In this document: in pieces, positions 14,245 through 24,900 of the stretch
Layout of the letters: each line of letters opens with the position of its first letter
How positions within the stretch are numbered: position 1 is the first letter of the stretch
Virus record (IMG/VR): IMGVR_UViG_3300044628_001308
Coordinates: 1 to 55,276 of that record
Source of the DNA: a virus
Direction: 5' to 3' (one strand)
DNA length: 55,276 nucleotides
The notes under the pieces: generated by a model
Seen by the model: the letters and a program-made list of their open reading frames with translations, nothing else
Databases searched by the model: none
What the model was told of the DNA's origin: nothing
Program-made: the position numbers and the translations under genes

Positions 14245-14466
14245 ATGAGTACGCAAATTACAATTACTTCAATAACCGGAATACCATCATATGATGTTTA
14301 CGTATGTGATACAGGATACACAACTTGTATATATGTATCAACCATCAATAGTGGTAATTTACCGTATTCTTTTATAATTCCATCAATTTTTTCCTCATTA
14401 ACAAATTTTGTGGTTAAAGTAATTGATGATAATGATTGTGTGATAATAGAAAATATTAATATATAA
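14245..14466 (+). CDS. Small structural-type protein at the head of the plus-strand island
   Basis: A 73-residue protein, almost all beta-strand by composition, with three cysteines and the phrase NSGNLPYSFIIP, which resembles part of an Ig-like SprB-type repeat. It joins the following adhesin gene by a TAATG overlap, so the two are translated together. Probably a small tail-tip or fibre component; the role is inferred only from context. Confidence 0.6.
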   Translation: MSTQITITSITGIPSYDVYVCDTGYTTCIYVSTINSGNLPYSFIIPSIFSSLTNFVVKVIDDNDCVIIENINI

Positions 14467-16199
14467 TGGCATGTAATCTTTTAGGATATTTTAATTTAGA
14501 TTATGATATAGATAATATCTGTAATGCATCAGAGCCTGTCCCGTACCCCACCCCAATTTATGGTGATAGTTTAAACCTATTAAGTGGATTTCTATATTTA
14601 GACGTAGGTTGTGGTTCTGGCACTACTTTACCAGAAAATGTATATTTTAGTGATGGTAATAATATATATTATTATGATGCAGGTAAAGGTGGTATTGTAG
14701 AAATTGTATGTTGTAATTGTCCAGAATGTACACCAACGGCAACTCCAACATTAACACCAACACCAACATTAACTTCCACACCAACATTAACACCCACATC
14801 GTGCTCAATATCTTATTGTTTAGATGTTGAACCATATTATGATAATTATTATAGTGGGGGAACATATAATTCTAATAATTATTGGTCAGGAAATAACGGA
14901 TATTACATATTTTTTTCTTCATCTGAAAATTCTTGGTGTTTATCAAATACGTTAGGTGGTGATTGTTTATTATTTGGCGCTTCTCCTTGTTATGATCATT
15001 GTCCTAATTTATGTAATAGTTTTTTTAACTATGGAGCTTGTGCCACCCCAACACCAACACCGACACAATATTGTCAACCAATATCTTTTGAGGTTGCGTT
15101 TGATTGTGACTTACCTTTAACTCCTACCCCAACAATTACAAGTACATCATCTCCAACACCAACTCCAACACCAACCGCAACTGAAATTTGTGGTGGTGTA
15201 GGAATTTCAGTAGTTGTAAGTTTTTTAACACCAACACCTACACCAACAAAAACACCAACACCAACACCGACTATATCACCACAATATAATTGTAATTTTG
15301 ATGGGTCTGTTGTGTTTAATACATTTGATGAATATATTAAATGTTCAGGTAGTAAAAGATTTAAAGAATGTTACACAGGATTTTTATATTACACAACAGA
15401 TGTTGTTTTAGATCCTTTAGGTAATACACCAGATGAAGGATATGTATACCAATCATTTGTTAATGGTATATCAACTTGTATAACTTATGATGGTTTTGTT
15501 GATAATATTGCTGGTGTCTCTACTATAGTTTTAACAGATATTTTAGGTCTTGAATCAGAAGGTTCGTGTTCTGAATGTATTATTCCCACACCTACACCAA
15601 CACTTACAAATACACCAACACTTACCCCTACTCAAACACTAACATCCACACCAACACTTACACCGACAAAAACGTCAACACCAACACCAACTTTAACACA
15701 AACCCCAACGTTAACACAAACATTAACATCAACCCCTACACAAACATTAACATCTACCCCTACTCAAACATTAACATCTACCCCTACTCAAACATTAACA
15801 TCTACCCCTACTCAAACATTAACACAAACATTAACACCAACCCCTACTCAAACATTAACACAAACATTAACACCAACACCAACACCGACAAAAACTTTAA
15901 CACCAACACCAACAAAAACATTAACACCAACACCGACAAAAACTTTAACACCAACACCCACTCAAACATTAACTCCAACAGGTGGGGATAAATGGGAAGT
16001 TTCTGATTGTTGTTCATCACTTCCAAATATTATTTTAATATTACCTTCAGGAACCGTTGTGGGTCAAAGAGTAGTTTACAATAATAATTGTTGGACTACA
16101 GTTGCCTCCTCCACCGGATCAGCCGTTGGTGCCGGAGTTATTTTTGTAGGTACAAATAGTTGTTTGGCATGTATAGCAGTATATCCATGTGGTGGATAG
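14466..16199 (+). CDS. Thr-Pro repeat adhesin-like virion protein
   Basis: A 577-residue protein of small Cys-rich beta domains separated by Thr-Pro linkers. The linkers (TPTPTLTSTPTLTPT type) lie near residues 88-112, 192-202, 218-239, 255-274 and a very long one at 375-505. The cysteine-rich parts end in a C-terminal domain with SDCCSSLPN and ACIAVYPCGG. Similar linkers occur in the minus-strand structural proteins at 16940-19480 and 21920-24988. It is most likely a tail-fibre or head-decoration protein that binds the host or polysaccharide. No signal peptide is present, which fits a virion protein. It stands in the opposite orientation to the rest of the structural block. Confidence 0.65.
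   Translation: MACNLLGYFNLDYDIDNICNASEPVPYPTPIYGDSLNLLSGFLYLDVGCGSGTTLPENVYFSDGNNIYYYDAGKGGIVEIVCCNCPECTPTATPTLTPTPTLTSTPTLTPTSCSISYCLDVEPYYDNYYSGGTYNSNNYWSGNNGYYIFFSSSENSWCLSNTLGGDCLLFGASPCYDHCPNLCNSFFNYGACATPTPTPTQYCQPISFEVAFDCDLPLTPTPTITSTSSPTPTPTPTATEICGGVGISVVVSFLTPTPTPTKTPTPTPTISPQYNCNFDGSVVFNTFDEYIKCSGSKRFKECYTGFLYYTTDVVLDPLGNTPDEGYVYQSFVNGISTCITYDGFVDNIAGVSTIVLTDILGLESEGSCSECIIPTPTPTLTNTPTLTPTQTLTSTPTLTPTKTSTPTPTLTQTPTLTQTLTSTPTQTLTSTPTQTLTSTPTQTLTSTPTQTLTQTLTPTPTQTLTQTLTPTPTPTKTLTPTPTKTLTPTPTKTLTPTPTQTLTPTGGDKWEVSDCCSSLPNIILILPSGTVVGQRVVYNNNCWTTVASSTGSAVGAGVIFVGTNSCLACIAVYPCGG
15588..15980. repeat. Thr-Pro coding repeat tract, plus orientation
   Basis: About 390 bp of degenerate 6-, 12- and 24-bp units such as ACACCAACACC and CCTACTCAAACATTAACATC, encoding TPTQTLTS-type repeats. 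A tract of the same kind lies inverted at 22365-22825. Confidence 0.85.
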
Positions 16200-16223
16200 T
16201 ATTTGTGGTTAAAAATATAAGAC

Positions 16224-16253
16224 AAAAAAAATATCGTCTAAAAAGACGATATT
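16224..16253 (-). terminator. Intrinsic terminator after the resolvase gene
   Basis: Perfect 10-bp stem AATATCGTCT/AGACGATATT (16230-16239 and 16244-16253) with an AAAA loop, followed on the minus strand by a T-run. It lies between convergent genes and may also stop plus-strand transcripts, but has no T-run on that side. Confidence 0.85.
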
Positions 16254-16279
16254 CTAAATTATCGGTAAATTAAACGATA

Positions 16280-16888
16280 TTAATTCCAAATTTCCTTACT
16301 TCTCATATAACCTAACACACAAGCATAAGCATCTGTTTGGTCAAAGTTTTCTTTCTTTAAAGTATTGTTTCTTGTGTATTGCCATTGGATCTGAGGTTCT
16401 TTTTTTGCAACCAACTCCCATATGATCATTTTCTTATCAATGTCCTTAGGAAGTCCACCAAATAAAACGTGTTTCTTTTTATCGTTTTCTTGAACTAATT
16501 CAGGGAATGCGAATTTTCTTGAGTTATAAGTTGATATAAATTCAGGAACAATACCTAACACATCATATATTGTTTTACATATTAACGTATTAAATCTTAA
16601 TAAAGTTTGGATTGTATAAACATTATTAGAGTTTAATAATGGTTCTTCAATAATAACACTTACAATACCTAATTTTTTATAATCCTCTAATTTAGTTTTG
16701 AATACTTCAGATTTTAATATTAATTCTAACATCTTATTTTCCTCAGTATCTTTATTTTTAGGTCTTGGAGATACGTGAGTTAATTCTAATAAATCTTGTG
16801 TTTTAATATCAAAGAGTGCCCACCCTATTGTTTTAGTTGAGATATCTAATCCCAATACTTTAGGTGAATTTTTCATTGGTGTCCTCAT
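16280..16888 (-). CDS. RuvC-like Holliday-junction resolvase / RNase H-fold nuclease
   Basis: A 202-residue protein of the RuvC-like superfamily. The first strand LGLDISTKTIGWALFD carries D15, VIIEEPLL gives E81/E82, and NFDQTDAYACVLGYM near the C-terminus carries D183 and D186, together a four-acid active site. These enzymes resolve four-way junctions and other branched DNA before packaging, the role of gp49 in T4, to which it is not obviously related. It is followed by a strong terminator, so it ends the transcription unit coming from the structural block. Confidence 0.8.
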   Translation of the reverse strand: MRTPMKNSPKVLGLDISTKTIGWALFDIKTQDLLELTHVSPRPKNKDTEENKMLELILKSEVFKTKLEDYKKLGIVSVIIEEPLLNSNNVYTIQTLLRFNTLICKTIYDVLGIVPEFISTYNSRKFAFPELVQENDKKKHVLFGGLPKDIDKKMIIWELVAKKEPQIQWQYTRNNTLKKENFDQTDAYACVLGYMRSKEIWN

Positions 16889-16939
16889 AAAAGATTGTTT
16901 TATTATAATATAATAGTAAGATGTTAAAACTAAAGTTTT

Positions 16940-19480
16940 TTACAAATCTAACTTAACTACAAACTGTTGTATACCTTGTCTTAATACCGGTGATTGCATC
17001 TTAGAAACAACCATAACATCTTTATTACTATCAAGTAATGTAATCTCAGTAATGTAAGAATTGGATCCTTTTTTCCATGTAGGATTAGTTGTAGTTTGGA
17101 ATTCAGCAAAACTTAAATTTACTTTATACCTCATCTCATAAATTGTTGCCTGTATATCACTTTCAAATGCCCCATAGAAAAAGTACTCATCACCAAAATT
17201 AAGATTAGGTGTGGTAGTACCAAGTGGTGTTAATGGAATGAAATTATTAAGATTATAATATGGTGCGTTATTATAAAGATCAGGGGTAATAACAAATGTT
17301 GTTCCAGTTAAACCTTCTTCAGTTATATAACCATTTATTGTTGTTGTTGATAACGAACTAGTGTAGTCAATAACTTTCCATTTAGATGGATCAGGTCTTT
17401 GACCTGTTACCACTTTTTGTGCAATTACTTGGAAGTTAGTCGCAAAGAATCCATTAGGTGTGTCACAAGTAGTTGGACAATGTGTTGTTGTGGTAGTCGT
17501 TAATGGTAAGTAAGTCGTAGTCGTTGTTAATAAAGGATAAGTAGTAGTAGTTGTTAATGGAGAATAAGTTGTTGTAGTTGTAACAGGATTATATCCAGGT
17601 TGTGTTAAACATTTAAACTCAGCACCAAATCTAACCGCCACATTTTTAGATGTATCAGGATTACAATCATTATTATTACCCGTTATTTTAGAATAATAGT
17701 TAGAATGTAGTGAATTAGTGAAATTGTAAGGATTACTTAATCTATAAGTAACGAACATAGTTTCACTACTACCTGTTAAAATACCTTCAGTTGTTGCGGT
17801 AGTTAAACCACAAGTATTAGGGGTTATTAAAGACACCTGTGATGCTGGTAATGTCCAGTTTCTATTTGACTTGTATGATAATGCAGCTATAATTTCCTCA
17901 TCATCAATAATAATTAATTTACTATCAGGGAATACTTTACCAACTCTACTTGGTAATCCGTCAGCATTTGCGTTAGTGTCCCATAAGTGATAATAACGAA
18001 TACCAGGTTGATTCATATCGGGATTCTTAGTTGACTTAATATATTGAACTTGGAATAAATCTTTTCCATCAAATCCCGGAGGATCAACCCAAAATGTTTG
18101 ACCATAACAACACTCAGGATTTTTATGCCACATTAATGTTGGCATATGTAATTTAAAGTTTCTAGCTTGTCCCGTTGTGTCTTCAGGATTTGAGTTATTA
18201 TAAGGTTCTAATGCAAATTTCTCACCATAGAAGAAATCTATAGTTTGATTTGTATAATGTATAATAGCAATTGCCTTCTGTTCCTCAGGTTTAACCTGAA
18301 CAATTTCATCAAATGAGTTATAATAATACACATAACTTGTATCAGTCTGTCCTGATGTAGAATTGTATCCAAAATATTCTTTACTACCAATATAATCAAT
18401 AGAACCAAAATACGTATAATCTTCATACTCAGTAGATCTTAATCCTGCAGGACTTTCAGTCCATGGAATATTCATATTCCATACTTTAACATCAAATTGA
18501 TCAACATCACAAATAGATTCAAAATTAATAACATCATCAGCCCAATGTGGTCTAGGTGTGATACTATCATATATTGTTGTCATATTTGGTGGGTATACTA
18601 ATACTCTACCAAAACAATACGTACTTAAACCAATATAATTTGGTGTTGGTCTATCCAAAGTTACATTGTTCTCACAAATATCAATAATTCTGTATGTTAA
18701 TATTGGGAAACATGAATGAACAGGTTTAACACATGAAGGGTCAGATGGTATAGGACAAACAGGTTTATTTGATGGTGTCAAACAAGGTGTTGCCGATGGA
18801 GTTGGTGTTGGTGTTGGTGATGCACACGGGTCAAGATTAGTATTTGACGCAGTGGGAGTATTAGTTAATGTTGGTGTGGTACCTATTGTTGCCGTTGGTG
18901 TTGGTGTAGGTAAATTATCACAAGAACAATCGTATTTTGCTAAACCATCATAATATATTGTAATAAAATCTCCAATGCCAGGTTTATTGGTATTTGTTGG
19001 GTCACATATGTCTTGAATAATTGTTATTTGATTTGACCCATTTAATGTTGACATATCAACAATATAATTAGAAGTCACAACATATTTTGATCCTGTAAAC
19101 GCACTATAATTAATTGTTGATGCAGTTGTATTACCTGTGAAAAATCCTCTTAGTGGAGCTCTATTATAAACAGGTTCAATAACAGAATCCATAAATGGTA
19201 TACCATATGTATTAATATTATTGTCATCAACATAATATGGGTATTTAATATTTTGTTTGTTTGATTCAGGAGATCCAGCATTATTTTGACTATTAAAACT
19301 TGGTTCTAAAACAACACTATTTGATTGATTATAAGTGTTTGGTAATTCATTATATGACACTTCACTATCTCCAATTTGGAAATAGGATATATTAAAATTA
19401 CCTTGTGATAATTTTAACCTTCCGGTGTCAGTAATTCTAGTACTAACTAACCCTGATGTATTTTTTAATATATAACTCAT
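16940..19480 (-). CDS. Large virion structural protein with Thr/Pro and poly-Thr linkers
   Basis: An 846-residue protein. The N-terminus (VSTRITDTGRLKLSQGNFNI, then SYFQIGDSEVSYNELP) looks like an attachment domain of the kind found in large-phage tail proteins. A TPTPT linker runs at about residues 190-233 and a TTTTTY-type linker at about 637-667. Cys-containing beta domains separate them, and the C-terminal 170 residues form another beta-rich domain. No enzymatic motif is seen. It is probably a fibre or baseplate-peripheral protein. It is the last gene of the structural series before the resolvase. Confidence 0.65.
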   Translation of the reverse strand: MSYILKNTSGLVSTRITDTGRLKLSQGNFNISYFQIGDSEVSYNELPNTYNQSNSVVLEPSFNSQNNAGSPESNKQNIKYPYYVDDNNINTYGIPFMDSVIEPVYNRAPLRGFFTGNTTASTINYSAFTGSKYVVTSNYIVDMSTLNGSNQITIIQDICDPTNTNKPGIGDFITIYYDGLAKYDCSCDNLPTPTPTATIGTTPTLTNTPTASNTNLDPCASPTPTPTPSATPCLTPSNKPVCPIPSDPSCVKPVHSCFPILTYRIIDICENNVTLDRPTPNYIGLSTYCFGRVLVYPPNMTTIYDSITPRPHWADDVINFESICDVDQFDVKVWNMNIPWTESPAGLRSTEYEDYTYFGSIDYIGSKEYFGYNSTSGQTDTSYVYYYNSFDEIVQVKPEEQKAIAIIHYTNQTIDFFYGEKFALEPYNNSNPEDTTGQARNFKLHMPTLMWHKNPECCYGQTFWVDPPGFDGKDLFQVQYIKSTKNPDMNQPGIRYYHLWDTNANADGLPSRVGKVFPDSKLIIIDDEEIIAALSYKSNRNWTLPASQVSLITPNTCGLTTATTEGILTGSSETMFVTYRLSNPYNFTNSLHSNYYSKITGNNNDCNPDTSKNVAVRFGAEFKCLTQPGYNPVTTTTTYSPLTTTTTYPLLTTTTTYLPLTTTTTTHCPTTCDTPNGFFATNFQVIAQKVVTGQRPDPSKWKVIDYTSSLSTTTINGYITEEGLTGTTFVITPDLYNNAPYYNLNNFIPLTPLGTTTPNLNFGDEYFFYGAFESDIQATIYEMRYKVNLSFAEFQTTTNPTWKKGSNSYITEITLLDSNKDVMVVSKMQSPVLRQGIQQFVVKLDL

Positions 19481-19512
19481 TTAATCAATAAATAGTTTAT
19501 TACTCATTTTTA

Positions 19513-20832
19513 TTATGATGGATTTATAATTGTAACATTACAACAATTACAATTATTTAATATAACGTTTGTCATAAATAATTTAGTTGTCCCATTAACT
19601 GAATAACAGGTGACCAAAGGTGTTATTGGGTTTATAGTATTTGTAAAACTACCATTTATTATTGTTGTTGAATTAAATAATAAGGTATTCCAAGTAGTGA
19701 CATTTGTATTATTATATATTGATCCAGAATTACAAGGGTTAAACGTAGTACTTGTACTTAAAATAGGTGATGGTGTTGATATTGGAGAACCATTAACATT
19801 AACAGTAACTATATTATCGTATAAAGCGGCAGTTGGTGAAGGGGCTAATTTAAACACACTATTATGTTTTAAATCAAAAGTAATATAAGCTCCACTAGGT
19901 AATGTTGGGGTTACAGTTATATCAAATGAATTAGTCCCAATTAAAGTTAATTTTAATTGATACGTTTGACTAGGAGGCGGAGCTAATAATGTAACAGTTT
20001 GTGTTGTTGTTATATTATTTAAATCTTTAACCTTAACAACATATATACCTTGTAATAGATTAGTAAATACTGGACTTGACTGATAAGTTGTTCCTCCATT
20101 AATTGAATACTGATATGCCGGTGTTCCCCCATTTGCCGTAACAATAATACTACCATTATTACCACAGGTTGGAGAATTAACATTTATAGATAAATTTATC
20201 ATAACATTATTTACACAATTTCCTTCAGATACAGTAATTATATATGACCCTAAACAATCCCCACCTAAGAATTGCCATCCCGTTAATGGAGGTGTTGATG
20301 TATTTGAATTATATATAACACCATTAGACCATCCATCAACTAACCATTGGCTTGTTGTTCCTGTACTCCAATATATGTTATATAAATTATCATTAGATAC
20401 CCAAGTAGGCATACCATTTAAATACCCATTAAATAAAAATTGATGTATTTCAGAATTAGCTCCAATTGTATCAATAATATTCATACATAAACCACTATAC
20501 GCAGGTAAAGTAGTTGTTGTTGTGGAAGTTGTTGAGGTTGTTGTTGTTGCAGGGATTAAACTACATATTGTAGTTGCCGTAAAATCACCATAAGAATCAA
20601 CCACAGTTACGGGATAATCACCATAAGTAAGATTATCTATTGTTTGTCCATATCCACCTTGTTCCCAATTAATATCATATGGTGGTGTACCCCCACTAAC
20701 CATAAGGCTAATTGATCCATCACACGATTCTAACGTACTTGGATTTGTATTATTACATATTAACACCATTGGAAATAGAGTTAATACTTCACATTCATTT
20801 GCAGGTTTAATTGATATCGGTTTAGTTCCCAT
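19513..20832 (-). CDS. SprB-repeat virion protein
   Basis: A 439-residue protein with at least two SprB-type Ig-like repeats. The first is at about residues 15-90 (CDGSISLMVSGGTPPYDINW, ending in GDYPVTVVDSYG). The second is at about 210-285 (CGNNGSIIVTANGGTPAYQY, ending in QGIYVVKVKD). A TTTTSTTSTTTTTLP linker joins the first repeat to a central domain. SprB repeats occur in the gliding adhesin of flavobacteria. In a phage they are likely to form fibres that touch the host surface, possibly in imitation of host adhesin. The glycosyltransferase gene precedes it by 17 bases on the same strand. Confidence 0.7.
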   Translation of the reverse strand: MGTKPISIKPANECEVLTLFPMVLICNNTNPSTLESCDGSISLMVSGGTPPYDINWEQGGYGQTIDNLTYGDYPVTVVDSYGDFTATTICSLIPATTTTSTTSTTTTTLPAYSGLCMNIIDTIGANSEIHQFLFNGYLNGMPTWVSNDNLYNIYWSTGTTSQWLVDGWSNGVIYNSNTSTPPLTGWQFLGGDCLGSYIITVSEGNCVNNVMINLSINVNSPTCGNNGSIIVTANGGTPAYQYSINGGTTYQSSPVFTNLLQGIYVVKVKDLNNITTTQTVTLLAPPPSQTYQLKLTLIGTNSFDITVTPTLPSGAYITFDLKHNSVFKLAPSPTAALYDNIVTVNVNGSPISTPSPILSTSTTFNPCNSGSIYNNTNVTTWNTLLFNSTTIINGSFTNTINPITPLVTCYSVNGTTKLFMTNVILNNCNCCNVTIINPS

Positions 20833-20849
20833 TACTAATAAATAATCAG

Positions 20850-21824
20850 TTATTTATTTTTTTCTAAAAATGACTCCATTACTTCAATATATTTAATTGT
20901 GGAACTATTTTTATCCACATAATTGAAGTAACTACTATCATTCCTTAAATCCTCAATTGGATTCCTGTTTATGAAATCTCCCTTATAAAATTTTGTAGTT
21001 TTTAATTGGTCGGTTACACCTGCCATATGTAATATTGGTTTTTTATCATAAATATCAATATCATCAGTTGCCCAAGAAAAATCAAATTCATTTGTGATTT
21101 TTGTCTTATATCCCGAATTCCACATATTCCATAATAATGACCACATTTCTGCAGTCCAAAATTGTATTTGACCAGGGTTAATTGGGAATCTTTTTTGATA
21201 ATCTAACATTTGGTGATATAATGGGGTACAATCATCATAAATCTTACCCCATAATAGTGGATCCGTATTTTTGATGAGGTATTGTCCTCCACCCGAATTT
21301 TCTTGATTTTCTTTAATTATATCAACATCAATTCCAATTATATCAGCCATTTCTTGAAATAATTGTTCTTTATTTGATAATGGGTGTTGTTTCTCATATC
21401 TATCACAACAATCTTTAATGTAGTTGTAACCAATATACCCTATCGTGTCAGATAAATAAGAAATATTATCATTTAATAATTTATCAAAATCAGGTAATCT
21501 ATTGAATATAATATCAGAGTCATGAAGAAAAAACAATTTACTATTTTCAGGATATTCCTTTAACCATTGGTAAATTAAATATGGTTTAATACTTGGTATA
21601 TAAGATTTATTATCTCTGTCGTCATCATAGAAATGAACATTATACCCATAATCACATAATTCTAATGCTCCTTTTGATGGTTGTTGTTTTTTTTGTAATC
21701 CAAAAATTACATGGATTTGACAAGGTTTAATTCCTTTATCAATAAAATTATGAGTGTATAATTTTACTTGCCAATGAAAATAAGGTACGTCAGGTTGTGC
21801 AGTTACAAAAAGAATATTTTCCAT
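20850..21824 (-). CDS. GT-A glycosyltransferase resembling protein O-glycosyltransferases
   Basis: A 324-residue soluble protein. Its N-terminus (ILFVTAQPDVPYFHWQVKLY), the YIPSIKPYLIYQWL segment and the FLHDSDIIF motif (DxD near residues 102-106, for metal and nucleotide-sugar) follow the layout of the eukaryotic hydroxyproline arabinosyl- and peptidyl-serine galactosyltransferases (GT95/GT96). That likeness is from memory of their sequences, not a search. The gene sits between two structural genes rich in Thr/Ser/Pro linkers, so its acceptor could be the virion proteins themselves. Modification of host glycans or of DNA is an alternative. It has a 95-bp A/T-rich gap upstream. Confidence 0.7.
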   Translation of the reverse strand: MENILFVTAQPDVPYFHWQVKLYTHNFIDKGIKPCQIHVIFGLQKKQQPSKGALELCDYGYNVHFYDDDRDNKSYIPSIKPYLIYQWLKEYPENSKLFFLHDSDIIFNRLPDFDKLLNDNISYLSDTIGYIGYNYIKDCCDRYEKQHPLSNKEQLFQEMADIIGIDVDIIKENQENSGGGQYLIKNTDPLLWGKIYDDCTPLYHQMLDYQKRFPINPGQIQFWTAEMWSLLWNMWNSGYKTKITNEFDFSWATDDIDIYDKKPILHMAGVTDQLKTTKFYKGDFINRNPIEDLRNDSSYFNYVDKNSSTIKYIEVMESFLEKNK

Positions 21825-21919
21825 ATATTAAAAGATATTATATAATAAATAAAAGTGAATTTTATTTTAATAAGGTTTTAATAATGAAATCACATCATTA
21901 CAAGTACTTAATCATATTT

Positions 21920-24900
21920 TTAACATAAACCTTGAAAAGTATAAATTCCACCACTTTGTATACCATAATTAGTCCCATCTGAATATATTCCGTCAGGTGC
22001 TAGTGTAGTACAAGAGACATCTGAATATATTCCTAACGCCACACCCAAATCACAATGATCATCAAGACAAGGGACACTTAGATATAATGTTGTTTGTGCC
22101 GCAATACAAGCACTTAGAAAACTAACTAAATCGTACCCCAATTCAACTTGACAACACCTAGTTAATATGGATGTATCACAAATTACTGCGGGTAAGATTT
22201 GAGTAACATTTGTACTTGATTTTGTAATATCATAACATACAGTCTCTATGAGACTTCCAGTTGTACCACTTATTTCTCCGTAAGGGTAACAACAATCATA
22301 ATATTTGTATGTAGTTTCTTTTGCAATTTCTCCTTGGTAACAGTAAGGTGGGGTTGTTGTTGTTGGTGTTGGTGTTGGGGTAGAAGTTAATGTTTGAGTA
22401 GGGGTATTCGTAGGACTTTCAGTTGGTGTTAATGTAGGAGTTTCTGTTGGTGTAGGGGTATTAGTAGGTGTCTCTGTTGGTGTTAATGTAGGAGTTTCTG
22501 TTGGTGTAGGAGTATTAGTAGGAGTCTCAGTAAGAGTAGGTGTGTTTGTTGGTGTAGGAGTATTAGTAGGAGTCTCAGTAAGAGTAGGTGTGTTTGTTGG
22601 TGATAATCCTGGTGTTGTTGTTAATGTTTGTGTTGGTGTTAATGTTTGTGTTGGCGTTAATGTTTGTGTTACCGTTTGCGTTACCGTTTGTGTTGGCGTT
22701 GGCGTTAATGTTTGCGTTACCGTTTGAGTTGGCGTTGGGGTTGGTGTTAATGTTTGTGTTACCGTTTGTGTTGGCGTTGGGGTTGGGGTTAATGTTTGTG
22801 TTGTCGTTGGGGTTGGGGTTACAATACATTGATAACAAGAAATATTATATTCTAATTTTAAATTTATCACAATATTTGCATCAGATAGATAATAAATGGT
22901 TTCAGGTAAACACCCATCTATTTCAACACATTTATTATATATTTTAATTTGATTAAGTGAGTAATTAATTTCAACTTTACTTATACCACTATAACTTTCT
23001 AAAACTTCAGTGATTGCTTGACCCCACTCATAGTCAGATGGATATTCAGTTAATCCTGAAGAAACGTAAAATACTTGTTGAGTGTTTTCTCCATCAACGG
23101 TAATGTCGGCAATAAAATTTGCACTAACAATAATACATCCAGTATCATCATATGTTAAATCTTTAAAACCTTCAGCAAACATTTGTTGTATACTTCTTTT
23201 ACCAAGTATTCCTGTATTTTGGAAATTATCATTACATATATTATATGTTTGATAACTTACTTGTACATTAGTTCCATTTAAAACAACGGTTTCAGTACTT
23301 GTACATCCACTTGAATCAATTATTTCCAAACTATATGTTCCACCACTTAATGATGTTACGGTTGTTCCAGTTTGACCATTAACATTTGGACTCCAATTAT
23401 ATGTAAATGTTGGGTTTCCCTCATATATTAAGGTTGATATTTCACCATTATTACCGCATGTTGGTTGAGTTACAACTAAATCAAATAATATACTATTTGA
23501 ATCGTTAATATATAAATCTAATGTCTGACTACAACCTGCAAGATCTGTAACTGTGGCAGTATAATTCCCAGGAGATAGATTATTAAATGTTGACATTGAA
23601 GATGGTCCAAATCCTGTAATCTGATAACTATAAGGTAATGTCCCACCACTACTTGCTAATAATTGTATTGATCCATTATTTAACCCGCAAGTAGTATTTT
23701 GAGTAATTGCAGAAATTGTAAATAGTTCAGTATTATCAATTGTAATTGTAGTTTGATATGTACATACACCATCAGTTATTACCAAATCATAATCACCTGA
23801 AGATAATGTATCAAAATTTTGTACTATATTAGTAGTAGGTCCAAAAGTTGTTGTATCATTTAATGAATCTGTTAAACTATATGTGTAATATCCTGAACCA
23901 ATTAAAGTAATATTTACCGATCCCGAATTATTATTACAAATTGAATTTGTTGTGTCAATACTTAATACTTGAAAACTATTGGATGTGTTGATAGACGTTG
24001 TCCCTGATACGGTACATACTCCGGCATCTATTATGTTAAAATTGTATGTTCCAGAAAATAAACCTGTAAACGTATAATCGTTATTAAATATTATTGCACT
24101 ATCACCATTAGAACATCCAATATAATATGGCGCGGTTCCACCTGTTACAATTATATTTATTTCACCATCATTAGTGAAACAACTTGGTGGATATGTCATA
24201 AAACCACCAATACCCAATGGGTCTACACCAGTAATAGTGATTATTTTACTTAGAGAACAACCATCATTATTTGTAACTTCTACGTTATATAAACCAGCGG
24301 TTAAACCTGTTACCGTTGTTCCAGTTTGTCCATTAACACTTGTTAACCAATTAACTGTATATAAACTTGGATCAGATAAACCTGTTAAAAATATTTTACC
24401 ACTACCATTATTATTTATACAACTTCCATCGTTTACAACATAATAACCATAATCAAAAGGAGTTGAATTTGTTACAATACAAGAAGCGGATTTACCTGTA
24501 CAACCACCCCCATCATCCGCAACAACATAATAAGTTCCGGCAGAAACAGGAGGAAAAACATATTCATTACTTGTTGAATTTCCACTTGAAATAAAATTAT
24601 TATCAATATCATATAAAGTAAAAATAGAACCTGAACCATAAGAATATTGTGTTGTTGCGGTTACGGCTCCGTTATCTAAACCACAGGTAGTACTTGTAGT
24701 TTCAATTGATACGCACGTTCCTGAAGATATATGAAAATTTACAACAACATAATTACTATATGTTGAGTCATATACTTGTAAAAAATAACTACCCGAACTT
24801 AAACCTGAATAATAATAAACATTATCAACTTGTGTTAATGCAGATGTAGGTAAATTAAGGTTAGCAGTAGGACTTTCAATGGCTAACCAATTAGGAGTAT

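Noticed and set aside
15588-15980. CRISPR-like array
   Set aside because: The units are short, adjacent and in frame with no unique spacers; they encode a Thr-Pro stalk.
21825-21919. Promoter or small gene in the 95-bp gap upstream of the glycosyltransferase
   Set aside because: Only A/T-rich sequence without a matching promoter pair or a reasonable open frame was seen.
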